Notes under the pieces: model-generated | Told to the model about the DNA's origin: nothing | Databases searched by the model: none | What the model saw: only the letters and a program-made list of their open reading frames with translations | From: Colletotrichum lupini | Lineage: Eukaryota > Ascomycota > Sordariomycetes > Glomerellales > Glomerellaceae | DNA length: 64,000 nt | Assembly: GCF_023278565.1 (NCBI RefSeq) | Contig: NC_064677.1 | Location: 6,138,001 to 6,202,000, forward strand | Direction of reading: 5' to 3' | Part shown: in pieces, positions 23,532-35,171 of the stretch | Layout: every line of letters begins with the position of its first letter | Numbering within the stretch: the first letter of the stretch is position 1 | Translations under genes and position numbers: made by a program

Positions 23532-24090
23532 TGGTAGGTAGGTAGTGGTTTTTGCTTGCCTGCCTGTTGTGCCTGCTTACCGATTTGCTCATCCCCACGT
23601 TTGGCAGGCAGATGTGGTTCCCCATGAAAATCCTGGTTTCGGCCGTCATGGATGATGAAGTTTTATAATAAGACCCAATGCCCGCTTTCGTTTCCCAAGC
23701 TGCGAAATGCCCTGTCCCGGATCTCCCATCAACCACTCGACATCCTTGTCATCATTAAACAACCACACTCCTTGAAGACTATCCATTACATACCCGTGTG
23801 GTAGAATAAAGTTTCTCTCGTGGTAACATATCATATCTACAACACCCTTCCCTCCAGCCTCACTTTCACCTTTCTTCTTTCTTTGGCGAGCTTCCTTCTC
23901 CCACCGTACTTCATCTCCCGGCACATCAAATACCGACAGCCCGGATACATAAGGGAGAAAACTTAGGAACAACGAGGATTGGATCACAAACCGACAACTA
24001 TATATATCGATCACCACAAGGAGCCTACATCAACTGGCTGGTCTCTATCTCCAAGGAGCTATACCTCTCTCTTACACACACACTATCACC

Positions 24091-24852
24091 ATGCCTTCAC
24101 CATTATTCAATAAGGGAGCCCGTCGCCCAGAGGCTCTCCACACCCGCAAGCCCTCCCTCACCAACTCAGTCTCCAGCAGCGACTCCTCATCAACACAATC
24201 AACCCGCTCAACAGCAACCATGCGCCACACAAGAGTCCTCGACTTTGACCCTCTCTCACTACACCCGACCTTCCACGCACCACCAAGACTCTATGAGCGG
24301 CCCTTTATCCACAACTCCCAGTCCATCGAGGACGAGGTTACCAACTCGTACTTCTCCAGCCAAGAGGCTGCCGCAGCCGCCGAAGACAAGGCAAAGGCTT
24401 CCTTCGCCGCCGCCATGCCCGACATGCCCGCACCGCCCCTCGACTCGCCGCGGACGCCGATCCAGCAGCAGGAGAGGTCCCGAGAACACGCCGCCGAGGG
24501 CGACGACTACTTCCTCTTCAAGGTCCAGCAGCACATCGCCTCAACGAGACCGCAGCTGCCGCGCTCCCACTGGTCCGAGTCCACCATTAACACCTTGGCA
24601 TCTCAGCATGACGATGATGACGACGAGGAGGAGGACTCCTCCGAGGACGGCAGCTTCGTCGACGAGGAGAGGCCTGTGAGGGAATCGCAATGGCAGAACT
24701 TTTCCATCAAGCGCAGCTCGCCTTCGACTGCACGACGACCGGCAATGAAGTCCCTCGATAGCGTCGAGGACTTTATCAAACGCGGCGGCTGGAAGAGGCG
24801 CGGCATTGTCTTTGAGCAAGAAAGCGCCCGAACTTCCAATACGTTGTTCTAA
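24091..24852 (+). CDS. conserved hypothetical fungal protein, largely disordered
   Basis: A single-exon gene of 253 residues with no enzyme domain. The N-terminus is serine/threonine-rich (about residues 20-45). The middle has an Ala/Glu-rich stretch (about 91-110) and a proline-rich stretch (110-125). An acidic run of D and E lies at about 174-187. The C-terminus carries a more ordered, basic motif, SVEDFIKRGGWKRRG. Codon use is strongly biased to C and G in third positions, unlike the surrounding non-coding DNA, which supports a real, expressed gene. The long CT-rich upstream region and start context ACCATGCC fit. It resembles uncharacterised Pezizomycotina proteins in style, but I do not recognise the family. 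A regulatory or scaffold role would be guesswork. Confidence 0.75.
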   Translation: MPSPLFNKGARRPEALHTRKPSLTNSVSSSDSSSTQSTRSTATMRHTRVLDFDPLSLHPTFHAPPRLYERPFIHNSQSIEDEVTNSYFSSQEAAAAAEDKAKASFAAAMPDMPAPPLDSPRTPIQQQERSREHAAEGDDYFLFKVQQHIASTRPQLPRSHWSESTINTLASQHDDDDDEEEDSSEDGSFVDEERPVRESQWQNFSIKRSSPSTARRPAMKSLDSVEDFIKRGGWKRRGIVFEQESARTSNTLF

Positions 24853-27167
24853 GGAACATCCATCTACTCAACTTCATCACTTTCCCTTACCACATCTCAT
24901 CGACACTCATCATCGAATACTTCATCAACACCATTCACTCTTCCAACAGTTCCTATCACCTTGTCTCGGGCAGCAAAAACGGCGGGAGGCACCTCTGAGG
25001 AGGGCGGCTTTAACGGCTTTCACGACCAGCGGGCGCATCTTTTCTTGCTTTATTGTCTTTTAGTGTCTCTTTTTGCCTTTTTCCCAGCAAGCCTCTTGAT
25101 TTACGTCTCACTTCTTATCTGATATCCCTTTTTTCTCATATTTTGGGCTATTCAGATTGAATCCCTCTCACCAATTTTCTTCTGTAAGACTACGGCACTT
25201 GGAGGTGCACGGAAGGGGGGCATGGGGGCATTCAAGTTGACGTCACTTTTCGGGACGTGGTTCATCTTTTTGGGGAATACACAAAAAAAGGGGATCCTTT
25301 TTTTCTACGCACGCGCACGCACAGGCGAACTGTCAACCAAGGCCATGGGTGGGAAACCTGCCTACTACGGCAGCACACCGAGCCTGAAGGGGAGGGAACA
25401 CGGGGATGGGGGTGTGAACTGGGTTTAGGCGGGCTGGTCCAAAAAAAACACGACACACGCCCCGATATAGCATCGTCTTCATATTGTAATTTTATTCACA
25501 AAAGACAAAAACCCTGGCATATATTTAATGCTTGCCAGGCTCTGTTCTTTTGGGTTTACATCATCACGCACACAATTCTCTGGTACCGATGATCGATAGT
25601 GTGAAGCAGTGATGCCACGATCGGGCAGCTTTTGCCTTGGAAGTAAAAAAAGGGCTTTACATGAGAGCAGATGGATACCCGTTGTAAATTCTGATGCAAT
25701 GCATTTCATGTTTCTGACTTCATCATCAAGGTCACGGTGCCCAATGTTCCCAACTGCCATACCTTGCTTGTCCTGACGATCATCTTCTCGTCTCATGTCG
25801 AGTCAATGCCAAGCACCATCCCCTGGATGTCCGTAGGTAAGAACTTCCCGTACACCACGAGAAAGACTGTTGGAAGAACGGGTTCGAACAACTGGGCACC
25901 TGACTGACCTGGTTCCGCCGAGACGGGAAACTTAGTCAGTGAACCTTTTTTCTTCCCATTCAACACCCCTGGCTCGAAGGCACGGGTAACCGGTTGGGCA
26001 TCTCTAAATCGTCCCATCAACCCTTGCGACGACTCTACCCGCAAAATGACAGAATCATGTTTCCGCGTTCTTCCCTGCCGTGCCGCTCGCTGCAAGGTAC
26101 CGAAACAGCCAATTTAGGCTTTCGTCCTGAAGCCCGTAAGGCCGCCCTTTGGGAATTCGAGGAAAGCCCCAAGCCCCCCGGATCCGACCGAACTTTGATG
26201 GCAACACGGAACCCACGGCGGCTCGGGCGTGTAAATTCGAGGATTGTGACCTTACGGTAACCGTACATGTTTTTGCCCGTCGCGGGCCTTCCCTCACCGA
26301 CGGGGACTTGCGAGCGTAACCTTTTGCAAAAGTTTCTCCTTTACGCACGGGAGACCCAGCGCTCTCTGCTGCTAGATCATCCGCAAACAATGAATTCACA
26401 GGAGACGGGCGGACAGCTAGTCCCGAAGGTTGTCTCTGGGCCCAACACCCCTCAGTAGGCCCGAATCTCTTGTTCTACATACCGTCTACGGGCTCCCCCC
26501 TCGAGTCTCGACTCTTTACCAATCAACGTGTCCTGTGAGCCTACCCGCCCAGCGGCCGCTCTTGGGGAGAGAGAGACGGACATGAGCCGAGCTTTTCCCA
26601 TCGACTGACCGAAGTCTCCCACCGGAGGCGAATTGGTGATCTTTTTCGCAGACAAAGAAAACATGGGCCGGCCAAGGCCGGAGCTTATGGGGGGATTCGG
26701 GACTTCTGTCCTGTGATTGGACAATTGCCCAACCCACCGCGTACACCTTCAGCTTCGCAGGTTTCGCTCTCGCCGTGTGTGTGACTGTGATTGTATCCAA
26801 ACTTCACCGGGAGCAGGTGATGATTACGAATTCCCTTTCTTGCTAGTCTAGACTCTCTCTCCATGGTATCTCTGCGAGTGGGGTAAACTTTTTCGTTTCC
26901 CGCAAAGGTTGGGGACAGGATGCCATCGAATGTTTCCACGTGGACATCCAAAACAAACCTCGTGGCGCAGCAGCACTGCTCTCACTACTCTCTCTGCACC
27001 TCGTGCTCGCATTTCGGTTTTTGCGAGTTTGCCCGTCCTTTCTCTCACCACCCACATGGCTGTGGCTCTCGAATGCGACGCTGCGGAAGTGCTGGGATGG
27101 CTGTGCCTGACAGGCACAGAAGCTTAAAACACAGAGACAGGCCCCCCGCTGTGCTGCTGTGCTGGCG

Positions 27168-27204
<37 letters not shown>

Positions 27205-28854
27205 GGACAAACAGCTCCCAGCTCCTCCTCCGACGATACCACCTGGTGCCGAAGCCTAATGGTGCTCGATGAATTTTTCGGACTCGACAGCTCACGGTTT
27301 GTGGAAACCAGACGTCTTGGCATGGCACGGTAGCAACTTCGACGCCCTTTCGAGTTCCTTTGGGCAAACCCGGAAAACAATTTACGCCCCTGTCGCGCTG
27401 AACTCAAAATTGTTTCTTCAAAGGTTCAGAAAGGGTCAAAGCTCCCGGGATTAAACTTCACCACGAGGGTGTCGGGATGCCAAATACAGTAGGCTTATGA
27501 AAGCAAGCTACGGCCTTTACGACCGTAATTCCCGGCAAGACGGGCTTTTGCGGTCTTTGAGAAGTGTAGGCCTGCTCGGGATCGAACATGGAGATCTCGT
27601 CTGTGAGGACGGTGAGACATACACACCTATCCCGTGATCGATAGTCACAGTGATGTAGGTCGCGCTAGCCTAGGCGCCCGCAATGCCGAGCACCCCGCCT
27701 ACTCCGTATTCGTACAGAATATCTGTTCGGATCCGGAAGACCGTTTGCGCTTGTCAGAAAGGTGCATTTGGTGTCGAGATCTCGTGGGAGGTAGCCAATC
27801 GATTCGGAAGGGGGTTAGGGGCACGGTCGGCTTCCCGTGTGGTGGATTTCTCACGGTTCTTCAGCTGGTGTTGTAGGACTGGTTCACGCCTGGCGGGGTT
27901 GGTTCCATCGACTATCGTGAGGATTTCGTGACTTGAGAGGTACTTGCGATACTAGTTCTGCATGATGAGTCGTGCATGAGTAGACTTGGCTCTCGTGGAC
28001 CGTTTTTCGTTGCGGTGTGTGTGATTGTGTGGGTGGGTGGTGATCTTCATCCTCTACCTAGTAGATCCCAATGGATCATTGGATACGGGTAGCTACCAGA
28101 GCCTTGGAAACCAACATAAGCTGACAGACAGCTCCAGTGTGGATGACTGACTTCATCCCCGCTCGGGCTGATGGGTACGGTGCACTAATTACTTCGAACA
28201 GATGCACACCGGACGATAGTACATACTACGTAGTGTATGTAAGTGTGATGGGGGGATGACATCGCGTGTAAACCTCAAGCTGGCTGTGTTCATGAGTCGT
28301 GACAGCTTCTAGAGAAGGAAGGAGGGGCCCATGCCTGGGAACCGTTGCTGACGCATCACATTTCACGCGGCACATAACTGCCGTGCCGACGTTGGGGTTT
28401 CTTAGGCTGCTGCTGGTACTTGCGGGCATTGATGAGATGAACACCATCATGATTGCTGCATTGTGGTGGGCGACGTGTCGAGGCCAAAAAACTTGGAATT
28501 GACAGTGACTGCCCGGCACGGAGTAGAGGATAGGTCATAATGCTATTCTAGTGTAGAGGTATAGCACACCCGAAGAAAAAGGAGATGAGACAGGTACCCT
28601 ACATAGAGTCGTAGACAGGTCTGCATATGAGGCTGAGTGACCAGACATGCAGGTACCCGTGGCCCCGTGCAGTCTGATTTGCGCGCCCTTGCTTGAACTG
28701 TGGCAAATTAGAGAGTCTCGCGGATGCGACACGCAACGGAGCCTCCAAAGGAAAAACCAATGGCTTTCTTTCTTCTCTGTCGGACTCTTATCCAGGGACA
28801 TGGAAGAAAAGCTCCCGAGATACTGCAAGGGAGGCCTATAACAGCCTATAGCCT
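24853..28854. other. about 4 kb intergenic DNA, no recognisable gene
   Basis: The first few hundred bases are the 3' flank of the upstream gene, with T-rich blocks. The rest has normal composition with scattered short frames lacking motifs. A CGG triplet repeat lies near 27169; the alanine-run frame across it is an artefact of the repeat. Confidence 0.5.
27169..27201 (+). repeat. CGG trinucleotide repeat, 11 units
   Basis: Eleven perfect CGG units lie in non-coding DNA. They generate artefactual poly-alanine and poly-arginine frames on both strands. Confidence 0.92.
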
Positions 28855-29620
28855 CTAAGTACCTTATTATCAAAGAAAGTTAATTCTTTCTAAGTTATAA
28901 GCATAAGAATATAGTTTTAATAAAATAGTATAGTACTTACTTAGTATTTAAATTAAAATACTTTTTTAAGCTTATTATAAAAAAAATTATATTATTAATT
29001 ACTTATTATTAAAGTTCGTAATTAGTGCTATAGCTTTAATTATAATAGTTTTATTTATAATAAATAAAAAGTCTAATTATAAGTCTTTTAAAAGCCTCTT
29101 TTTAAGGGCTATAAGAGCCTCTAAATTAAGTTAAAATACTTATTAAAATATTAATAAGTAAACTAACTTTATAATAATAGTTTTAATAAAAAATTAAGAG
29201 ATAAATTAAAAAATAATACTAAAATCCTTATTAATATTAAATATAATTTATAAAAAATAATAACGTAGTTATAAAGTATTAATAATATATTTTATATTAA
29301 AAAGATTATTAATAATATTAATGAAACGGATAGGGCCGTATTAATATAATACCTTAGCTTTTTTTTATAGCTCGAGGACTATAATTTTAAATAGTATTAA
29401 AAATTTATTAAAAAGCTTTTTTAAATATCTTAGTATATTTATTATTATTTTTATAATAATAAAACTCTTAGTACTTATATATAAATATAAATTATTTATT
29501 TTTAAATAGTAATATTAGCTTATTAATAAGTTATTAAAATTATAATTTTAATAATTTTTTAATAAAAAAGAGGATAGAATAGAGAAAAGGATAGGTAAGA
29601 AAAGGGTTAAGGTTAAATAG
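28855..29620. mobile_element. AT-rich, RIP-like island of unknown repeat origin
   Basis: Composition drops sharply to AT-rich with almost no CA or TG, as in the known RIP-hit transposons, and returns to normal at about 29620. Repeats are the usual target of RIP, so this is probably a decayed transposon. I found no terminal inverted repeats, LTRs or target duplication. The edges are set by composition only. Confidence 0.55.
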
Positions 29621-31265
29621 TGCGGAATTCGAGGGCAGGGTAGCGTCTATATGTACTGCGGTAATCCTCTAGTAATGCAAAACGATGGAGTTAAACAGTG
29701 AGCCTATGGCCTCAATTGCAGAATGAGGCTTGTTGCCCCGGCAAGGCACATTGACAGGGGACACGAATTGGGACAACGATGAGAGATTGGGCCCTGGGGG
29801 TGGTGGTTATTAACAGAACCGAACTATCGGTTTTCACCGATGCAGTCAGCTTGCTTCGTCTGATGTGAATTCGTCACTCTACCGGCACGTGTACCTGACT
29901 GCTAGAACAGGGGGGGTGAACGGGTCATTGGGTCCAAAATCCAGGAACAAGGGATGACACATCATGACAGTAACTGTGGGAAGAAGATGGGAATACGGAG
30001 TTACAATGGAAACGTTGAGGAGCCTCTGAATCCGCTCCACGGACTACGTTAGCAGCAGCTTGGGTTGACCAAACAATCAGCCCTTGGGAGGCATGGAGAG
30101 GATAAGCACGGAACTGCCGCGGAGAACGGCGCAAAATTCCACAAAAATGCGCTCCGTTGCCCAGGGATCGCAATGTCCGACCCAACCAAAGTTCTCCAGA
30201 AATTAAGCTACATTGTTCCATTCGTGTGCTCACTCGACAAACTCCATTTCGGTGAAGAGATTTCTCTCCTGGTATGCCTACGGCCTATGTATACAGTTCA
30301 TACTTTCACAGTCCACCTTCGTCAGCCTAGCCCTGGCGCGAGGTCCGTGATGGCCTCTTCTTTTCAGTGCTCATCTCATATTTCTTTTGTTCACTAATCC
30401 CCACAACGACAACCTCGGAGGGATCACGTTCTGGTCAGTGAACCCTGTCATAGTTTCTCCTCCCGCCTCCTTACTAGTTCACGCAGTGGATATCCTCGTG
30501 CTCTTAGTGTATGACATACTCCATAGGGTACGGGATAGTCTTGGACCCAACCATGGGCGGCTATTTCTGGGCAAAATTTTGGCAGGGCGAAAAGAGATTT
30601 TTCTGCCGTGTTTTACGAGAAGAAACGAAGGACACGATGGGCAGAAGAATAGCATCTGTCCCATGTACGACTGCCGACGGGAGACAGATTCAACAAACAC
30701 CGTCCCGCCGCGTCCGCCTCGTAAAGATAGAACTTGGCAAATTGTAATGTTCTTCTTTCTTTCTGGCCCAGCTCTTGACATACAGCAAAAGAGCCGATGT
30801 AGCCGCGCCAGCCTGTTCCTTGACAAGTTTACCCCCCAGGCGTTTCGGCTTCTGAGGAGCAAGTGCTCTCCCACGATGGAGACTGGCCGGTGCTTTGCAC
30901 ACCTACACACCCTCACGACGCAAGCGCCACGGGCGGCTGCTACTAAGGCATTGTCATAGCACCCGCGCCGTTGTGCAAGCCGCTACCGTGGGTGTGCGGG
31001 CTTTCCAAGAGTCACGAGTGGCGATGTGGATGTAGACGCTGATCGTGATATCGGCGTCGCCTCATCGATCGGGTTTAGGACTTGGAGCCATTGCGCTCGA
31101 GGGACCTTGGGCAGAAGTATTTTCCAAGGAAATTCTGGAGGAGCCTCCTTTTCCACCTAAGAGATGTCATTGCCGCCTGGTCATCATCACCATCATCGAA
31201 TCCATGATAGGTTCTGCATGAACAGCTAAACCAAGCGGGTTAGCTGGGCACAAGGCTTGGTACCC
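29621..31265. other. intergenic, no recognisable gene
   Basis: The longest frame (30387-30959, plus) has 190 residues but no motif, and overlaps other frames of similar length, so I do not call it. The right end is the 3' flank of the oxidoreductase gene. Confidence 0.5.
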
Positions 31266-32643
31266 TCACGTCAGGCCAAGCCTTGATATATCGGCGCTCA
31301 GCTTTCGCCCTTGCATAAGCTCCGCCATCACCTTGCCCGTCCCGAGACTCAGACTGATGCCCCAAGGCCCATATCCCGCCGCGAGAAATACACCGCCCTC
31401 GGCTCCGGTGCGCGTCGCGACGCCCCCGAGCTGGTCGTCCGGGATCCGGGTCAGGATGGGAGCGCCTGAGTCCGTCACCGGGCGGAAACAGAGACCTTCT
31501 CGGACGACTTCCAGATCCGTTCCGCTGTCGTTGCTGTTCGTGATGATGCGCGTCGCCGCGCTCTTGAGCTTGGCGATGGCTTCAGCGGAGATAGGCGCTT
31601 GGCCTGGTAGAGATGGGAGAGGGGTGGATGGCGAGTTCAGGCCGGCAACGTAGACGTTGCCTCCGCCCCGCGAGAATAGCTCCGGCGAAAAGCCGGCGCC
31701 GTCGGTGCTGAATATGGCGTGGCAGGCTGTCGTAGCCTTGACGTTCCCAGAGCTCGATTCTGGGGGGCTAGGCTTTGGCTTCACGACGAGCGAGTACCCC
31801 GCGAGGCTGGAGATGGGCACCTGTAATGATGTGCCGGGAAACAGCTGTGAGAAGACGCGAGGTGACCAGGCGCCGGCTGCGATGATGAGGCGGGTGCAAG
31901 GGACGTCTGTCTCTGTGGAGGATGTCGTTTCTCCTATCCTGACTGATGAGAGCTCATCGCGGAGGTCGGTGTGGATGGAGAGGACTGTGGCCGGGTGGTG
32001 GACGCGAACGCCGGCAGATTTGCACTCTTCGAGAAGGAAGTGGCATAGGCGGAGGGGATCCCTGGTGATTGCAGTCAGATTTCATGCCCAGCCAGCATGT
32101 TGAAGTGGCTTGCTAGAGAGAGAAGGAGATGGTGTGTGCATCATGTGGGTGCATGAGTGCATGAGTGCATGAAGCTGGACTGGAGACGCACACTTGGCCC
32201 GTGGTTTCTGGATCCCCGATGATCTGCACGTCATCGCCATGCTCCCTCCTCAACCACGGTGGCCCATTACTTGGATTCTCGACGGCTTCGACGACCTCTG
32301 CTCTGCTACCGCCGTCCTGTAACCAGCCAGCATCTTTCTTGCCCTTCTTTACGGGTGCTGCTGCGTGACTGAATGTGGTGCTCGTGGACCATCCCCATTT
32401 CTCTCTGCCACCATGCTCTTCGGCGAGCGTCCTGTGCTCGTCAAAGCTCAGCGCTCCGAGGGAGGCTGAATCAGGTGAAAACCAGTCTCTTGCGAGGAAG
32501 CCGCCTGCATAGCCTGAAGCTGAGGCGAACAGCTCTGGTGAAGGGTCAACGAGGTGGATTGTCGAGCCTGGTTGATGGTCTGCTAGGTAATATGCGATTG
32601 ATAGGCCGATAATGCCAGAACCAAGTATTACGGTTGAGCTCAT
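31266..32643 (-). CDS. FAD-dependent oxidoreductase, D-amino-acid-oxidase (DAO) family
   Basis: Two exons (32643-32192 and 32061-31266) encode about 415 residues. The 130-bp intron starts GTGCGT, has CTGAC as branch site and ends CAG; it joins TTGQ to VDPLRL in frame. The N-terminus holds the Rossmann FAD motif GSGIIG (residues 8-13) in VILGSGIIGLSIAYYLAD. The C-terminus has the DAO-family closing motif GYGPWGISLSLGTGK at about 380. The family oxidises amino acids or similar amines with FAD; the substrate cannot be read from sequence. I chose the start at MSSTVIL rather than a more upstream in-frame ATG because the FAD motif normally lies within the first ten residues. It is divergent from the neighbouring dehydrogenase, sharing a 379-bp promoter with tandem GATA sites. 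Confidence 0.9.
32149..32172 (+). repeat. three tandem copies of GTGCATGA inside the oxidoreductase intron
   Basis: An 8-bp unit repeated three times without error. It lies in the intron, so it should not affect the protein. Copy-number change here would alter intron length only. Confidence 0.85.
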
Positions 32644-32782
32644 TGTCACAGTATTGTGAAGAGACAAGGCCTTGTGAACTGTTGAAGTGAAGCACAAAGC
32701 TTGAAGATCGGATCTCGAACAATGACGTTATGTCATGAGAGCTCAAGCTCAAGCAGACCAGAGCTCTCGACCCCGCCAACCT

Positions 32783-32793
32783 GATAAGATAAG
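32783..32793 (+). promoter_or_regulatory. tandem GATA-factor sites in the divergent promoter
   Basis: GATAAGATAAG contains two overlapping GATAAG sites. In filamentous fungi, closely spaced HGATAR sites are bound by the nitrogen regulator AreA/NIT2. They lie between an amino-acid-oxidase-like gene and a dehydrogenase, so nitrogen control of one or both is a reasonable inference. Confidence 0.5.
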
Positions 32794-33022
32794 GACACTC
32801 AATGGTCCACGCCCCGCTCCACGGCACAAGGGCAGAAACAGCAAGAGCGCTACGCTGCATCGGAATGGCGCAAGCCTCCCGGTCAATCTTCACGTTGCAG
32901 AGTCATTTTCTACTTGTCCCGCTTGCTGCATCCCTTTCCTTGATCATAAGTCGGAAATAAACCTGGGAACAGCCACCAAACTCAACTTTGCATCTCTCGC
33001 AAAGCAGACCATAGCACACAAT

Positions 33023-33892
33023 ATGTCCTCCAAGGTGATTATCGTGACCGGAGCCAGCCGAGGCATTGGTCTTGCCATCGCCCAGCACCTCATCAAGGAA
33101 TCCCACAAGGTTGTCTTGGCGGCGAGGTCCAAGGATCAGTTGGAGGCTCTGAAGGCTGCTCATCCCGGACAGGTCGAGTATGTTGCCGGAGACTTGGGGG
33201 ATCTCAAGGTAGGACTAAAACATGGCTCCGATAAAGATTTCAGAATTGACAATGAATGCAGACAATCCCAAAGATCGCCGAGGCTGCAGTCAAGGCCTTT
33301 GGCAAGATTGATGGACTTGTCATCAACCACGGCGTCCTGGAGCCCGTCACCCGCATAGCAGACTCTTCAATCGAGGAATGGAAAAAGGCATACGACATCA
33401 ACGTGTTTAGTGGGCTCGCATTGGTGAGTGAAAACTCTGATTCATTTATCTACTACTCTCTAACCTGATCATGTCAAGGTCCAATCATCTCTGTCCGGGC
33501 TGCGCAAGTCCAAGGGCTGCGTCCTCTGGGTGTCATCCGGCGCAGCCACTGGCGCATACGCCGCATGGGGAGCCTACGGGACTTCCAAGGCCGCCATGAA
33601 CCACCTCTCTGCATACTTGGCAGTAGAGGAACCTGACATCACCAGCATCGCCATGAGCCCAGGCCGCGTCAACACAGCCATGCAAAAGGTCATCCGCGAC
33701 ACAGGAGCCGGGCACATGGCCGACAAGGACCACACCTCTTTCGTATCTGCTTTCGACAGGGGAGAGCTGTTCAAGCCTGAGCAGCCCGGCAGCGTCATGG
33801 CGCGGTTCGTCGTCAAGCCTCAGCACGACCTTTCGGGCAAGTACTTCAAGTGGCAAGCCGGAGAGCTTTCAGCGTATCATGATGCGGAGTAG
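33023..33892 (+). CDS. short-chain dehydrogenase/reductase (SDR)
   Basis: Three exons (33023-33208, 33262-33423, 33479-33892) encode 253 residues. Both introns are phase 0, starting GTAGGA and GTGAGT and ending CAG and AAG. The protein shows the NAD(P) motif TGASRGIG at residues 9-16, an NHG in place of the usual NNAG core at 84-86, and the catalytic set Ser135/136, Tyr149 and Lys153 (YGTSK). Length and layout fit classical SDRs of the yeast Irc24/sepiapterin-reductase-like group, which reduce carbonyl compounds with NADPH; the substrate is unknown. The first ATG in good context opens exon 1. It is divergent from the FAD oxidoreductase, so the two may be co-regulated. Confidence 0.92.
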
Positions 33893-35171
33893 AGAAGTTC
33901 ACTAGAAATTGATTGTTAGCAACTGTTTTGCCATAGAAGTGTAGATAGAAAAACATTGGTAACAAGATGCCTCAGATGAAAGATGAAAAGCTCATATGTT
34001 ATTCCACATTGTTTATTCAGGATTAGCATGGAATATGTTTCATCATCACTGGCAAACCTTTACAGGCGAAATTGGAAAGAAATTCTCGCGTTTGCGGCTT
34101 ACCTTGAACTGGAGATCTACGGGCATGATATGGTGAGCAAAGCCCGCAATAACGGACACACTAGCAGACATTGTCTGGCACCCAGGTTCTCAAGCCGTGC
34201 GACTCGGCTGTTCAGTATCTAGAGTTGTCCATCGTTGCTGGCGCATTCGGCCATAGCAGTGAATCGATTGAATTGGTAGTAAGCGCTTGCACTTCCTGAA
34301 ATCATTGTTAGCAATGCGATCTAAAGGCTAGAACTGCAGACAAAGAATGATTCATGGTGACAGATCAGGCGTTTCCGTTTGGCAGGAAGGTCATTCACCA
34401 CTATGAGGGGAGTTATTCCTCGTAAGTTTGGGGCGACAACAAGACTCATCATATCGAGGGGAGGGCGGGAAAGAGGGAAGGGAAAGACCTACCAAGTTCA
34501 ATCCAAGCATTCAGCAGAGCCGCCGCCTGCTCTGAAATAAGAACGCATGGCTATTTTCTGAGCTCTGCTGTTTGCTGATGCGAAAAAGAAGAAGAGGCTG
34601 AACCATTGCAGAATATCTCGTGTTTTAAGGCTAAGAAAAAATTTGGAGTGATTGGGGTCTGTTGGTCCGTGCATCGCGGAGCCGCGGAGGTATCTTTCGC
34701 CGGCGCACCGCTGTCCCGTCCCTGAATGGAATTCGACTGTGGTGTAAAAAGTGCGCCCCACCAAGGCGGGACCAGGCAGTGACTGAGCCTTCACTCTGTG
34801 GCTCAGTGGCCCCTGCTTCCTCAAGGTGCGCGGGGGGTTCAAATGCACTCGATGTCCCGCATCCCAAGGAGCATAAAAGACCCCACCAAACACACGGCCG
34901 GAGACTGAGTGAGCCAGACCTACAAAGTCGGCGATTAGCCTACCTAATCAAATTGCACGTCCACCCCGCCACCGCGTCTTCTTCACCACCAACTACCAAT
35001 TTCCGTATAAGTCAACAGTCGACACAAGAATATCACGACTCTTTCCTGCAGTCTCTCATCTCTGCCAAGGCCAAAGCCTAATACTTGTTGAAAAGCAAAC
35101 AAAATCGACCACGTTTCTCAATCTAGCCAACTTTTCCAGTTTCATCGACACCGTCGTCTCATACCACAACC
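33893..35171. other. intergenic, 1.3 kb
   Basis: It holds the 3' flank of the dehydrogenase and the promoter and leader of the NC2-beta gene. No further gene or repeat is recognised; frames at 34498-34893 and 34662-35081 show no motif. Confidence 0.5.

Larger units (their letters stand above)
21241..24090. other. intergenic; CT-rich promoter or leader of the next gene
   Basis: No gene is recognised. It holds a 23-base A tract at 21531-21553, CT-rich stretches around 22920-22990 including a CT dinucleotide run, and a 17-base G tract at 23515-23531. Pyrimidine-rich DNA before the ATG at 24091 is typical of fungal promoters and long 5' leaders, so part of this may be transcribed with that gene. 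A minus-strand frame at 23646-24017 has no domain. Confidence 0.5.

Noticed and set aside
26843..27367. 174-residue minus-strand frame with a poly-alanine run
   Set aside because: It is kept open by the CGG triplet repeat; both strands show similar artefacts and no motif.
27580..27610. B-box-like sequence GTTCGATCCC on the minus strand
   Set aside because: No A-box at the right distance and no cloverleaf stems.
30387..30959. 190-residue plus-strand frame
   Set aside because: No recognisable domain, no coding-type codon bias, and a comparable frame on the other strand.
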